Source: Planktothrix tepida PCC 9214
GTDB taxonomy: Bacteria; Cyanobacteriota; Cyanobacteriia; Cyanobacteriales; Microcoleaceae
Length of the DNA stretch: 64,000 nt
Assembly (NCBI RefSeq): GCF_900009145.1
Contig: NZ_LN889782.1
Span: 693,503-757,502 of the forward strand
Direction of reading: 5' to 3'
Part shown: positions 1-8,797 of the stretch, in pieces
Numbering within the stretch: the first letter of the stretch is position 1
Layout: each line of letters opens with the position of its first letter
The notes under the pieces: generated by a model
What the model saw: the letters and a program-made list of their open reading frames with translations, nothing else
Told to the model about the DNA's origin: nothing
The model's database searches: none
Program-made: the position numbers and the translations under genes

Positions 1-627
1 TTCTGCACGGGCAGCTTGAGCCGCTAAACTGAGTAAACTGGGGGGTAAACCTGCAATTTCTTCCGGCGTTGTTAAGGTTAAACTAAAGGCTTTTGTCGCA
101 TCTAAAACATGATTAGAAAATTGAGTGGAAAGGTCAGCTAATTCTAATTGAATGGCATTAAAATGATCCCGTTCTTCTCCTTCTAATCCCACCCCTGATA
201 ATTCAGCATCTCGCAGGGCTGTATTAATAATCCGTTGTTGAGCCGAATCTAATTGATCCCATTCATCGCTGTTTTTTAACTGTTTAAAAGCATGATAAAT
301 GGCTTGACTTTGATTCAATTTATTGATAAATTTTACAACATTCGGTTGAACGGTTGCATGGGCAGTTCTCAATTCCGGGCTATTTTTTACACCCATTAAA
401 TGCCCAACAATTCCCCAACTCCACGTTAACCGTTCTTGTAATTTTTGCAGGGGTTCAACTAATTCTGTCCAGGTTGGTTTTACCTGAGTTTCTAAGGTAA
501 TAAGCTCTTCTTCGAGTTCCGTTAACAGTTGCGTTATTCCCGGAACAACGTGCTCCGGTGTAATTTGTTCAAAAGGGGGTAATCCCTGCCCAATCAGTAG
601 GGGGTTTTCTGTCGTTGTTAGACTCAT
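1..627 (-). CDS. Oligopeptidase A-like M3 metallopeptidase (N-terminal part)
   Basis: Partial gene; the C-terminal part with the zinc site lies beyond base 1. The minus-strand frame is open for 209 codons from the ATG at 627 to the window edge. It begins MSLTTTENPLLIGQGLPPFE and contains a helical segment with WSWGIVGHLMGVKNSPELR and later LELADLSTQFSNHVLDATKAF, which are typical of the N-terminal helical half of PrlC/OpdA-type M3 peptidases. These cytosolic zinc enzymes degrade short peptides, including released signal peptides. An in-frame ATG at 645 would add six residues. I see no clear ribosome binding site for either start, and I prefer 627 because family members usually begin this way. 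The HExxH motif is not in the window, so catalytic competence cannot be judged. Confidence 0.8.
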   Translation of the reverse strand, partial: MSLTTTENPLLIGQGLPPFEQITPEHVVPGITQLLTELEEELITLETQVKPTWTELVEPLQKLQERLTWSWGIVGHLMGVKNSPELRTAHATVQPNVVKFINKLNQSQAIYHAFKQLKNSDEWDQLDSAQQRIINTALRDAELSGVGLEGEERDHFNAIQLELADLSTQFSNHVLDATKAFSLTLTTPEEIAGLPPSLLSLAAQAARAE

Positions 628-754
628 ACTTCTGTTTTCTTTCATTTAGGGGGTCAAATACCTTATATGGTAAACAGAAACCTGATTTCTAGCTAGTACC
701 CCAAGGATTTTTTTATTCCCAAACACCGATTTTTGCCAGAATCTCTACAGTCTG

Positions 755-2422
755 TTAAAACCACCAGCACCACAATTTCCGTTTTCCATTGGGTCGAATT
801 GTACGCCAATTCAATTTAGCCATGGCTAATTGTTCATCACTCACAATGGCATGGGTTAGATTAGCACCACAGAGATTAACACCCCGCAAATTTGCTCGAT
901 TTAAGCAGGACTCTCTGAGATTAGCACCGCGTAAATCAGCCCGTTCTAAATTAGCATTACTTAAATAAGCTTTAACTAATTGAGCATTCCGAAAATTCAC
1001 GTCTGTTAATCGGGCGCGACCAAAATTTGCCTCTGTTAAATCGGCTCCTTGAAAATTGCTATTACTTAAACGGGATTCGTAAAAATTAGTCCCCGAAAAA
1101 TCAAAATTTTCTAAATTTAAACCGCTTAATTCACAGTCTGCAAAATCACGTCTTCCTTTAACATAGGCAGTTTTTAATGTGTTTTCATTCCATTTGGGCG
1201 TTGTCGGGGGAAGACTGCTTTTAGTATTATTAGAAACCGTGTCATAAATCATGGTTCTGGGAGAACCTTCCGTCGCACTCATGCCACTAACAAAAGAGTT
1301 ATCATCATAAATATCCGTATCCCCACCCAAATTGCCCTGTTTTTTCTTCGCGACTCGCTGATTTCTGGCTCGAATTTGGGCAGCCATACGCTGTGAAGGT
1401 AACATCAACGAGGTGTTGGGTTCATTTAAAAAAGTAGATTCATTTGTAGAGTTTGTTAATTTGGGGTTAGGAGTCGAGGTAGATTTTTGCTGCGTTACCA
1501 TCCCTTCTGCCAACATTCCATAACTCGATTCAGAATCTAATGCCCGCAGAACATCCTGCGCCGATTGATAGCGATATTGTACAGAAAATTCTAACATCCG
1601 TTGCAATATATTGGCAAAGAAATCACTAACATCTAAATGGGGAAGCCACATAATTTCCCCCGTCACTGAATTGCTTTCAAACGAATTAGGAGACTTTCCA
1701 GTCATTAAATAAACACAAGTCATCCCCACTGCATAAATATCACTGGCATAAACTGGACGTAAGGCCATTTGTTCAGGAGGAGCAAACCCCGATGTGCCAA
1801 TGGCAAAATTAGTAAAAGCAGTTTGTCCAGTTCCCATCATGGTTGCTTGATTGACTTGATCTTTTACCGCTCCAAAGTCAATTAAAACCAAATTTTGATC
1901 AATTCTCCGTCGCAAAATATTAGCAGGTTTAATATCTCGGTGAATAACTTCTTGACTATGAATATAATTCAACAATGGTAAAATTTCGCGCAGGAATTTT
2001 TTGGCTTGTGCCTCGTTAAAAACTCCTTTTTCTTTGACTTCTTGTTTTAAGGTATAACCATCAATATATTCTTGTACTAGATAAAATTGTTTTCCCCCAA
2101 CAAAATAATCGATGAGGCGAGGAACTTGAGGATGATCACCAATTTTACCGAGGGTTTTTGCTTCCCGTTGAAATAACTCTCGCGCCATTTCTAAAATCCG
2201 GGCTGATGTAGCAGTAGGACGCAGTTGTTTAACAACACAACTCGGACGTCCGGGTAACGACATATCCTGAGCCAGAAAGGTTGCTCCAAACCCCCCTTTT
2301 CCCAAGGGTTGAATCACTTTATAGCGATTTCTCAACAACAATTTTGAACCACAAGCCTTGCACTTGAGGGCATCATCTACATTTTCTGGTTGAGGGCAGG
2401 CTGGATTGACACAGTAGCTCAT
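755..2422 (-). CDS. spkB: SpkB-like Ser/Thr protein kinase with zinc ribbon and pentapeptide repeats
   Basis: 555 residues in three parts. The N-terminus has a four-cysteine ribbon (C4, C9, C21, C24). A Hanks-type kinase domain spans about residues 34-300, with glycine loop GKGGFG at 41-46, catalytic lysine K65, HRDIKPAN with D163, and DFG at 182-184. After a low-complexity linker, a pentapeptide-repeat region runs from about 428 to 530 (A(D/N)LxxAN units), predicted to form a right-handed beta helix. The same order is found in Synechocystis SpkB, a kinase linked in that organism to motility and oxidative stress. No transmembrane segment is seen, so it is probably cytosolic. All key kinase residues are present. 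The next gene, pheT, is divergent, with 415 bases between them. Confidence 0.88.
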   Translation of the reverse strand: MSYCVNPACPQPENVDDALKCKACGSKLLLRNRYKVIQPLGKGGFGATFLAQDMSLPGRPSCVVKQLRPTATSARILEMARELFQREAKTLGKIGDHPQVPRLIDYFVGGKQFYLVQEYIDGYTLKQEVKEKGVFNEAQAKKFLREILPLLNYIHSQEVIHRDIKPANILRRRIDQNLVLIDFGAVKDQVNQATMMGTGQTAFTNFAIGTSGFAPPEQMALRPVYASDIYAVGMTCVYLMTGKSPNSFESNSVTGEIMWLPHLDVSDFFANILQRMLEFSVQYRYQSAQDVLRALDSESSYGMLAEGMVTQQKSTSTPNPKLTNSTNESTFLNEPNTSLMLPSQRMAAQIRARNQRVAKKKQGNLGGDTDIYDDNSFVSGMSATEGSPRTMIYDTVSNNTKSSLPPTTPKWNENTLKTAYVKGRRDFADCELSGLNLENFDFSGTNFYESRLSNSNFQGADLTEANFGRARLTDVNFRNAQLVKAYLSNANLERADLRGANLRESCLNRANLRGVNLCGANLTHAIVSDEQLAMAKLNWRTIRPNGKRKLWCWWF

Positions 2423-2837
2423 GGTGTTTGAGATTGCTTTGTACCAGTGGACGGAGGACTTGCAAAACCCATACTAATCGAATTAAGCCACATCAAAGAA
2501 CAACATAGGAGGTTCCTGGGAACTTTGACCTGAATGTAGGCTTTGGCATCACGATTTCAATCGATCTAACTCCCGTATCAAAAAAAGTTTCTCTCTACTT
2601 CTATTATCACTCCAGAATTGTTAACTTCCGTATCAGCTTTTCCAACCTATGTAAAGATTGAGTAAAGTCTAGCCATTTTTACCGGAATACATACTTGACA
2701 CCAGGATAGCAGTTAGATCGATTAAATGGGTAGTTTGTTGGCTGTTGGCTGCTGACGGTTAGCAGTTGACGGGTTAGCTGACTCGGTAACTCCGATCTTC
2801 TGTAACAATAAACTAGGAACATTGAAAGCAAACAACG
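2423..2837. other. Divergent spacer between spkB-like gene and pheT
   Basis: This 415-base stretch holds no credible coding frame. It must carry the promoters of both divergent genes. I see AT-rich patches and a run of imperfect GTTGGCTG/GTTAGCAG copies around 2735-2780, a degenerate version of the short tandem repeats seen elsewhere in the window. No riboswitch or terminator is recognisable. Confidence 0.5.
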
Positions 2838-5291
2838 ATGCGTATCTCTTTAAATTGGTTGCGAGAACTGGTGGATATCCAGATGACCCCCCAAGAGTTG
2901 GCAGAAACCCTCACGGTGGCGGGATTTGAAGTTGAAGATATAGAAGATTGGCGTTCCTGGGCTGATGGGGTTGTCCTGGGAAAAATTCTACAAGCCGAAC
3001 AACATCCTAATGCGGATAAATTAAGAGTTTGTCAAGTGGATATTAGCGCTTCAGAACCCCTGAATATTGTTTGTGGCGCTCCTAATGCAGCCGCAGGAAT
3101 GGTGGTGGCTGTAGCAACTTTGGGAACTTATTTACCTAAAATTGATTTAACGCTGAAAAAAACAAAATTGCGGGGGGTTCCTTCAGAAGGAATGATTTGT
3201 TCCTTAGCGGAATTAGGACTAGAAAAAGATTCTTCAGGAATTCACAGTTTTGACCTTGAAAACCCGATTTTAGGCAGTGATGTTAGACCGTTATTAGGGT
3301 TAGATGATGTAATTTTAGATGTCACTGCAACGGCTAACCGAGCGGATGGCTTAAGTATGGTGGGAATTGCCCGTGAAATTGCAGCTTTAACCGGGGCTAG
3401 TTTAAGAATTCCTGAAGCGGCTGGAGTATTAATTGAACAGTCGGAACAATCTCAATCGTTATCGATTAAAATTGCTGATAAACAAGCTTGTCCGATCTAT
3501 ATTGGGACAATAATTGAAGGAGTCAAGATTGCCCCTTCTCCTGATTGGTTACAACGACGATTACAAGCGGCGGGTGTTCGTCCCATTAATAATGTTGTTG
3601 ATGTCACGAATTATATTTTATTGGAATGGGGACAACCGCTTCATGCCTTTGATTTAGATCGTCTCAAACAAGTGACTTCCTCTCCAGATTTAACTATTGG
3701 TGTGCGCTTTGCTAAACTTGATGAATCGATTAAAACTTTAGATGGTCAAACCCGGAAATTACAAGAGCAAAATCTGTTAATTACGGCTAATGATTATCCC
3801 GTAGCTTTAGCCGGAGTTATGGGAGGGGAAGAAACAGAAGTTTTTGAAGGAACCCAAAATTTACTGTTAGAAGCTGCTATTTTTGCACCCATTGCAATTC
3901 GTCGTTCTGCACGGTCGCAAGGTTTACGCAGTGAGTCGTCTACCCGTTATGAGCGAGGGGTTAATCAAGCTGAATTAGCATTAGCTTGTCGGCGGGCTAT
4001 TGTATTATTAAAAGAGTTAGCTTCTGGCACTTCAACTCGTCAAGAAACTGATAGCAGTGGCATAGAATTACAGATTCCAGAAATCTCCTTAAGATTAGAT
4101 CGAATTAATCAGGTTTTAGGACAACTTAAACGGGGACAAGGAACAGCAGCCGAATTCTATTTATTACCGGAAAAAGTGGAAGGAATTCTGACTGCTTTGG
4201 GTTGTGGATTAGTCAGAGATCCAAATAGTGATTCTGTAGCTTGGAAAGTCACCGTTCCCCCCTATCGTTATCGAGATTTGGAACGGGAAATTGATTTAAT
4301 TGAAGAAGTTGCTCGTCTCTACGGATACGATAATTTCTGTGAAACTTTACCCAGTCAAGGGGTATGTGGTTATCTGCCCTTAGAACAGTTAGCAATGCGA
4401 CAAATTCGGGCGACTTTCCGAGGGCAAGGATTAACGGAATTAATGCACTATTCCTTAGTGAAAACAGAAGGGAAAAATCAAGTTGTTTTAGATAACCCTT
4501 TGTTTGTGGAATATTCGGCATTACGCACGGAAATGTTAACGGGGTTAATTGATGCTTTTGTTTATAATTTACAAAATGGTAATGGGCCGTTAAATGGCTT
4601 TGAAATCGGTCGAATTTTCTGGAAAGAAGGGGATAAATATAAAGAACAAGATGCTTTAGCGGGTATTATGGGAGGCGATCGCAGTTTTGGGCGTTGGGTT
4701 CGCAGTGCTCAAGAACAACCGATGACTTGGTTTGAAGCGAAAGGTATTTTAGAAGCGGTATTTCAGCGCTTAAATTTAACCGTTGAATATAAACCGGAAT
4801 CTACAATAGAACAGTTACACCCTGGACGCACCGCTTCTTTATGGTTACAAGGAAAACGCTTAGGCATTTTCGGACAATTGCATCCTCAATTGTGTCAAAA
4901 ACAGGATCTCCCGAATCAAGTTTATGCCTTTGAATTTCAGTTATCAATATTATTAGAGGCGATGAACCGTCCTTCTAATTTAGTTCGGAAATTCAAACCT
5001 TTTTCAACATTCCCAGCATCGGATCGAGATATTGCCTTTTTCGTCCCCGTTGAAGTTCCCGTGTCCGACCTGGAACGCTGTATTACCAAAGCCGCAGGAA
5101 ATCTATTAGAATCGGTGGAAGTTTTTGATGAATATCGGGGTAAAAATGTCCCGGAAGGTCAACGCAGTTTGGCATTTCGTTTAGTTTACCGGGTGAGCGA
5201 TCGCACGTTAACTGATACGGATATTGACCCCGTGCAACAAAAAGTCCGAGATGCTTTAGTTCAGCAATTTAACGTTAATCTCAGAAGTTAG
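2838..5291 (+). CDS. pheT: Phenylalanine-tRNA ligase beta subunit
   Basis: 817 residues, the usual length for bacterial PheT. It pairs with PheS in the alpha2beta2 enzyme that charges tRNA-Phe in the cytosol. Domains in order: the N-terminal [14 protein letters not shown] start; an EMAP/OB tRNA-binding domain at about 44-150; the B3/B4 editing region at about 220-390 ([22 protein letters not shown] and [17 protein letters not shown] are its conserved stretches, each a recognisable PheT signature); B5; the catalytic-like core; and an anticodon-binding FDX-ACB domain at about 715-815 ([10 protein letters not shown]). pheS is not adjacent, as is common in cyanobacteria. It is followed by a GC-rich inverted repeat and then the YciI-like gene on the same strand. 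Confidence 0.97.
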   Translation: MRISLNWLRELVDIQMTPQELAETLTVAGFEVEDIEDWRSWADGVVLGKILQAEQHPNADKLRVCQVDISASEPLNIVCGAPNAAAGMVVAVATLGTYLPKIDLTLKKTKLRGVPSEGMICSLAELGLEKDSSGIHSFDLENPILGSDVRPLLGLDDVILDVTATANRADGLSMVGIAREIAALTGASLRIPEAAGVLIEQSEQSQSLSIKIADKQACPIYIGTIIEGVKIAPSPDWLQRRLQAAGVRPINNVVDVTNYILLEWGQPLHAFDLDRLKQVTSSPDLTIGVRFAKLDESIKTLDGQTRKLQEQNLLITANDYPVALAGVMGGEETEVFEGTQNLLLEAAIFAPIAIRRSARSQGLRSESSTRYERGVNQAELALACRRAIVLLKELASGTSTRQETDSSGIELQIPEISLRLDRINQVLGQLKRGQGTAAEFYLLPEKVEGILTALGCGLVRDPNSDSVAWKVTVPPYRYRDLEREIDLIEEVARLYGYDNFCETLPSQGVCGYLPLEQLAMRQIRATFRGQGLTELMHYSLVKTEGKNQVVLDNPLFVEYSALRTEMLTGLIDAFVYNLQNGNGPLNGFEIGRIFWKEGDKYKEQDALAGIMGGDRSFGRWVRSAQEQPMTWFEAKGILEAVFQRLNLTVEYKPESTIEQLHPGRTASLWLQGKRLGIFGQLHPQLCQKQDLPNQVYAFEFQLSILLEAMNRPSNLVRKFKPFSTFPASDRDIAFFVPVEVPVSDLERCITKAAGNLLESVEVFDEYRGKNVPEGQRSLAFRLVYRVSDRTLTDTDIDPVQQKVRDALVQQFNVNLRS

Positions 5292-5303
5292 GTGTTTGTC
5301 CTG

Positions 5304-5340
5304 GGGGCGGGGGGACTTGCGGGCGGGAAAACCCCGCCCC
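5304..5340. repeat. GC-rich inverted repeat after pheT
   Basis: GGGGCGGGG at 5304-5312 pairs with CCCCGCCCC at 5332-5340 around a 19-base loop. It lies 12 bases after the pheT stop. There is no T-run after it, so it looks more like a dispersed palindromic repeat than a rho-independent terminator. A related GGGCGAGG hairpin lies at 43557-43579. Confidence 0.6.
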
Positions 5341-5382
5341 TACAAATAACAGATAACAGTCAACTATCAACCATCAACAACT

Positions 5383-5652
5383 ATGCCAAAATATGTCATG
5401 TTTGGAACCTATTGCGAGGATGTTCTGGAAAAGCGGGAACCCTATCGGGCGGCGCATTTGGAAGGATTAAAACAACAAAAAGAATCGGGTGTTTTATTAA
5501 CCATTGGCCCGACTCAGGATGTCACAAAGGTATTTGGCATTTATGAAGCCGAAGATGAAGCAACGGTGCGTCAGTTAGTGGAGTCTGACCCCTATTGGCA
5601 AAATGGGATTTGGACAGAATATGAGGTCAAAGCCTGGATACAAGTTTATTAA
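5383..5652 (+). CDS. YciI (YCII) family protein
   Basis: 89 residues, beginning MPKYVMFGTYCEDVLEKREP. It matches the small YCII fold, a ferredoxin-like alpha/beta barrel dimer related to muconolactone isomerase. The conserved histidine (RAAHLEGL) and the aspartate of the ESDPYW segment, which form the presumed active-site pair, are both present. The family's biochemical role is mostly unknown. It follows pheT by 91 bases that contain a GC-rich inverted repeat, so cotranscription is possible but unproven. A longer overlapping frame beginning right after the pheT stop has no recognisable content and was discarded. Confidence 0.85.
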   Translation: MPKYVMFGTYCEDVLEKREPYRAAHLEGLKQQKESGVLLTIGPTQDVTKVFGIYEAEDEATVRQLVESDPYWQNGIWTEYEVKAWIQVY

Positions 5653-5661
5653 GGAAAAAAA

Positions 5662-5705
5662 TTGCGATCGCACACTCCTCTATATTTATAGATGAGCGAT
5701 CGCAA
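5662..5705. terminator. HIP1-ended hairpin after the YciI-like gene
   Basis: TTGCGATCGC at 5662-5671 is exactly inverted at 5696-5705 (GCGATCGCAA). Inside, CTCTATA pairs with TATAGA around a small loop. Two HIP1 octamers therefore form the base of a long stem starting ten bases after the YciI-like stop. No long T-run follows. A terminator or RNA-stabilising role is inference. Confidence 0.45.
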
Positions 5706-5720
5706 CTCTATATAATCAAA

Positions 5721-5754
5721 CCACCCCAGAATACTTTTACGTTTCATGGGGTGG
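5721..5754. terminator. Convergent-gene hairpin
   Basis: CCACCCCA (5721-5728) pairs exactly with TGGGGTGG (5747-5754). The hairpin sits between the ends of the plus-strand YciI-like gene and the minus-strand PEP-CTERM gene, so it may terminate both. Reading the minus strand, it is followed by only a weak T-rich tract. Confidence 0.5.
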
Positions 5755-5799
5755 AGGCGAATTTAGAGTTTTTTATTCAATCTATCCGAGGAATATAGC

Positions 5800-6561
5800 T
5801 TAATGAGCTTTTTTGCGACGAGACATTGCTAAAGCAGCACCGACTACACCTAAACCTAAAACGGTTGTGGGTTCAGGAACAGCCGTAGCTACTACTTTAA
5901 AGTCTGGGCCGTTGTAGCTTGCTAGGCTGGTCAACCGCAGACCTTTGAACGATTTGGCATCGGTTACGCCTAAGTCTAACAAACTGAGACCTAAAGAACC
6001 TACTTTTTGGATCTCCGTAATTTCTTTGGTATCGAGTTTATAGCCAGCGTTTTGCCATGTTTTTGAATCTAAGTTAACGACCGACCCAAATGAGCCATCA
6101 GTAAGCACAGCTTGAACATCCAGTTTGCTGTTTTTACCCCGTTCAAAGAACAGGAAATTATCTGCTGGTTTTGCAAAGAACAAGTCCAGGGTGAAACTGC
6201 CTGTGTCTTCTGTATCGACAATATTGCTTAAGTTCAGATTGCCCAATGAGGTGACTAAATTGCTTGCTGTGGGCTTTTCTACTCTAATTCCTGAAGCATT
6301 ATCCCCTTTATCGCTACTGGCAGCCCCAGTATTACCCCCTGTCCATATATCATTTTGAATAATTTTAACATCATTAACCAGGGAGAAATTACTATAGGTT
6401 TTACTGTTAAATTCAACTGATTTTAAGGTAATGTCCTTTGTCCAAGTTGTCGTGTCGGTTGTGGAATAGTTGGTTGTGAAGGTAAAGGCTTGAGCAGATG
6501 TAGCGTAAACACCTGTTAAAGCCAAGGTTGAGATGAAAGTGGTGAAGAATCTAGTTTTCAT
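5800..6561 (-). CDS. PEP-CTERM sorting domain exported protein
   Basis: 253 residues. The N-terminus is a Sec signal peptide (MKTRFFTTFISTLALTGVYA, cleavage probably after SAQA). The C-terminus, about 228-253, has the tripartite PEP-CTERM signal: VPEPTTVLG, a hydrophobic stretch (LGVVGAALA), then a basic tail RRKK. Such proteins are thought to be processed by an exosortase and delivered to the cell surface or exopolysaccharide. The middle, rich in beta-strand-like Thr/Ser/Asn sequence, has no domain I recognise. No exosortase gene is nearby. The start is preceded by a clear AGGAGTT ribosome binding site about 5 bases upstream. The long upstream region contains a conspicuous stem-loop. Confidence 0.85.
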   Translation of the reverse strand: MKTRFFTTFISTLALTGVYATSAQAFTFTTNYSTTDTTTWTKDITLKSVEFNSKTYSNFSLVNDVKIIQNDIWTGGNTGAASSDKGDNASGIRVEKPTASNLVTSLGNLNLSNIVDTEDTGSFTLDLFFAKPADNFLFFERGKNSKLDVQAVLTDGSFGSVVNLDSKTWQNAGYKLDTKEITEIQKVGSLGLSLLDLGVTDAKSFKGLRLTSLASYNGPDFKVVATAVPEPTTVLGLGVVGAALAMSRRKKAH

Positions 6562-7062
6562 TTGGAACTCCTGTGTGTGAATATCCTACTGGTTACTGTT
6601 ACCCTGAACTCTTGACCTGGTTGTTCTGGTTGTCTCCCTAGATGGGGGACATCTCAGCAACCAGAGTGATTCATACAAGCTGTTATTACCACAATAGCAA
6701 ACCCTATTGCTTTGTCACCCCATTCCCGAAAAATTCTTGTAAGTTTTACAGAACTTTTATAGTTCTAAGCTTTTATTTAAAGAATTAACCCCATTATTTT
6801 TTTTCACCAGGACAAGCCCTATCTATATTATAGGAAATGGGGGGAGGTTCTATCAAATTCAAATCTTCCGAATCTGCACCCGATCTTGAGACTCCTCATC
6901 TCCTTAGAACCACGGAGGTTCAATCCGGGATTAAATCCAACTTTTAGAGGTAATGAGGTAAATATTAATATCTGAATGTATATATTTGTTAATCTTATAT
7001 AAACTGCAATATTGATTCTATCTTGAGTGCTAATCTCAAACCCAGGCTGAACCTTTGAATCT
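6562..7062. other. Divergent spacer between PEP-CTERM gene and HAD gene
   Basis: 501 bases without a credible gene. It should contain the promoters of both flanking genes. The only structure seen is the nested stem-loop at 6626-6664. The part near 6960-7020 is very AT-rich, as expected of a promoter region. Confidence 0.5.
6626..6664. promoter_or_regulatory. Nested stem-loop in the PEP-CTERM upstream region
   Basis: CTGGTT (6626-6631) pairs with AACCAG (6659-6664). Inside it, GTCTCCC (6632-6638) pairs with GGGGGAC (6644-6650) using one G-U pair on the plus strand; the minus-strand transcript has a C-A mismatch instead. It lies about 60 bases before the PEP-CTERM start and so probably within or just above its leader. 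I do not recognise it as a known riboswitch. Confidence 0.4.
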
Positions 7063-7710
7063 ATGAATCAGATTATTATTTTTGACTTTGATGGAACTTT
7101 AGCGGATACCCTACATACGGTGGTTACAATTACCAATCGTTTATCAGGGGAATTTGGTTATTCCCCGACTAACCCTGAAACCCTCGCTCAAATTCAAAAT
7201 TTAAGCTCTTGGCAGATTATTCAACAATCGGGGATTTCCCGATTTAAACTGCCTTTTTTACTGAAGCGAGTAATTTCTGAATTAAATCAGGATTTACAAC
7301 AGATTCATTTATTCCCTACAATTCCTGAGATTCTCCGACAATTGCAGAAGCAGAATTATACTCTTTATATTATTACCTCTAACTCTAAAATTAATGTAAT
7401 TACAATTTTATCTCGTTATAATTTAGTTAATTATTTCAAGAATATCTATTCAGGAATTAATTTATTTGGAAAACATAAAATCATTAATCAATTATTAAAA
7501 CAAGAAAAAATAGAACCTCAGCAAGCTATTTATATTGGGGATGAAACGAGAGATATTAATGCAGCTAGAAAATCTAAAATTAAAAGTATTGCTGTGAGTT
7601 GGGGATATAATTCCGCCGAGGTTTTAGCCCGCCATCACCCCAATGCTTTAATTTCCCATCCTTCTGAACTGATTGCTGCTATTGAGAATATACAGGACTT
7701 ACACAACTAG
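7063..7710 (+). CDS. HAD-superfamily phosphatase (phosphoglycolate phosphatase-like)
   Basis: 215 residues. Motif I is FDFDGTLADT, with nucleophile D8 and D10. Motif II is the YIITSNS segment near 108. The lysine is in the FGKHK region. Motif III is YIGDETRDINAAR, giving the metal-binding aspartates. The helical cap between motifs I and II places it with the Gph/Cof-like subfamily 1 phosphatases. The substrate cannot be told from sequence. Phosphoglycolate is plausible because Gph-like enzymes salvage the photorespiratory product in cyanobacteria. It is convergent with rnz, with only 56 bases between the two stops and a palindromic repeat in the gap. Confidence 0.85.
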   Translation: MNQIIIFDFDGTLADTLHTVVTITNRLSGEFGYSPTNPETLAQIQNLSSWQIIQQSGISRFKLPFLLKRVISELNQDLQQIHLFPTIPEILRQLQKQNYTLYIITSNSKINVITILSRYNLVNYFKNIYSGINLFGKHKIINQLLKQEKIEPQQAIYIGDETRDINAARKSKIKSIAVSWGYNSAEVLARHHPNALISHPSELIAAIENIQDLHN

Positions 7711-7750
7711 CATAATCGTTAAGGGGATTAATCAGGAAATAAATAAAGAC

Positions 7751-7774
7751 AGCCCTGAAGGGCTTACTACAAGG
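7751..7774. repeat. Palindromic repeat (GCCCTGAAGGGCTTACTAC family) at the rnz stop
   Basis: The core GCCCTGAAGGGC is a near-perfect palindrome followed by TTACTACAAGG. Read on the minus strand it gives TTGTAGTAAGCCC, so the TAG stop codon of rnz (7767-7769) is part of the repeat. Related copies lie at 9991-10012, 18662-18686, 18745-18766, 34103-34121 and 34151-34167. Confidence 0.8.
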
Positions 7775-8702
7775 GACGGCGGGGAATTTCATGGGTCAGG
7801 AAATCATAAGCCATATCTGTATTGGGAAAAATGGCTCTGGCTTCTGTTAATAAATCGTCTAAAATAATTGAATTTCCGGGAGCGTAACGGGGGCTAAAAT
7901 GGGTCATCATTAACTGTTTAGCTCCGGCAGCTAACGCAACCTGTGCCGCCATTGTTGAGGTGGAATGTAATCGTTGAAAAGCCATTTCTGCATCTTGATG
8001 GGAGAACGTCGCTTCATGAACTAAAACATCCGCATCCTGCGCTAATTCCACCGCTCCTTCACAAAAAACGGTATCTGTACAATAAACAAATTTACGACCG
8101 ATTTGAGGAACTCCACAAAGTTCTGTCCCTCGAATAGTACGACCATCAGCCAAAGTAACCGTTTGTCCTTGTTTGAGTTGAGCATAAATTGGCCCCGGTG
8201 GAATGCCTAATTTTTTGGCTTTTTCTACATCAAATCGTCCCGGTTTATCCTTTTCAATAATTCGATATCCAAAGGCTGTTACCCGATGTTTCAAATACCC
8301 ACAAACCACTTGATATTCTTCGTCTTCAAAAATCATTCCCGGTTGAATAGTATGAACTTTAACCGGGTAAGAAAAATGGGTTTGAGAATAACGCACACAG
8401 GCTTGTAAATAATCTGATAATCCTGCTGGCCCATAAATATCAATGCGTTTGGCATTTCCCGCTAACCCACAACTGGCTAATAATCCCGTTAACCCAAAAA
8501 TATGATCCCCGTGTAAATGGGTAATAAAAATTCGACTAATTTGGCTAACTTTTAAATCACTGCGAAGGAATTGATGTTGCGTTCCTTCCCCACAGTCAAA
8601 CAACCAAATTTCAGCCCGTTGCGGTAAACGCAGAGCTAGACTGGAAACATTGCGCGATCGCGTCGGAACCCCGGAGCTAGTGCCTAAAAAAGTAATCTGC
8701 AT
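7767..8702 (-). CDS. rnz: Ribonuclease Z
   Basis: 311 residues from the ATG at 8702. I chose it over the longer frame starting at 8732 because GGAAGGAG lies about 8 bases upstream and the family starts [14 protein letters not shown]. RNase Z is the metallo-beta-lactamase-fold endonuclease that trims tRNA 3' trailers. The zinc ligands are visible: THLHGDH, then YCTD and LVHEATF, with a late SPRY(A)PG segment and a HFSPR histidine. The length fits the short bacterial RNase Z (ElaC type). Because the tRNA-Pro in this window lacks an encoded CCA, such an enzyme is needed for its maturation. The stop codon lies inside a dispersed palindromic repeat. Confidence 0.95.
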   Translation of the reverse strand: MQITFLGTSSGVPTRSRNVSSLALRLPQRAEIWLFDCGEGTQHQFLRSDLKVSQISRIFITHLHGDHIFGLTGLLASCGLAGNAKRIDIYGPAGLSDYLQACVRYSQTHFSYPVKVHTIQPGMIFEDEEYQVVCGYLKHRVTAFGYRIIEKDKPGRFDVEKAKKLGIPPGPIYAQLKQGQTVTLADGRTIRGTELCGVPQIGRKFVYCTDTVFCEGAVELAQDADVLVHEATFSHQDAEMAFQRLHSTSTMAAQVALAAGAKQLMMTHFSPRYAPGNSIILDDLLTEARAIFPNTDMAYDFLTHEIPRRPL

Positions 8703-8797
8703 TGACTCGCTCCTTCCATCTTCAAATACCAAAAAAATGTGCTATATAACCAAGGTGCAGTTCTAATCTATCCATCTTACCGGATCTGATCGCAACA

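Noticed and set aside
5292-5546. Plus-strand frame after pheT
   Set aside because: Overlaps the well-supported YciI-like gene in another phase and has no family content.
6626-6664. Glutamine or cyclic di-GMP riboswitch
   Set aside because: The helices match in outline only; the conserved loop bases of those classes are absent.
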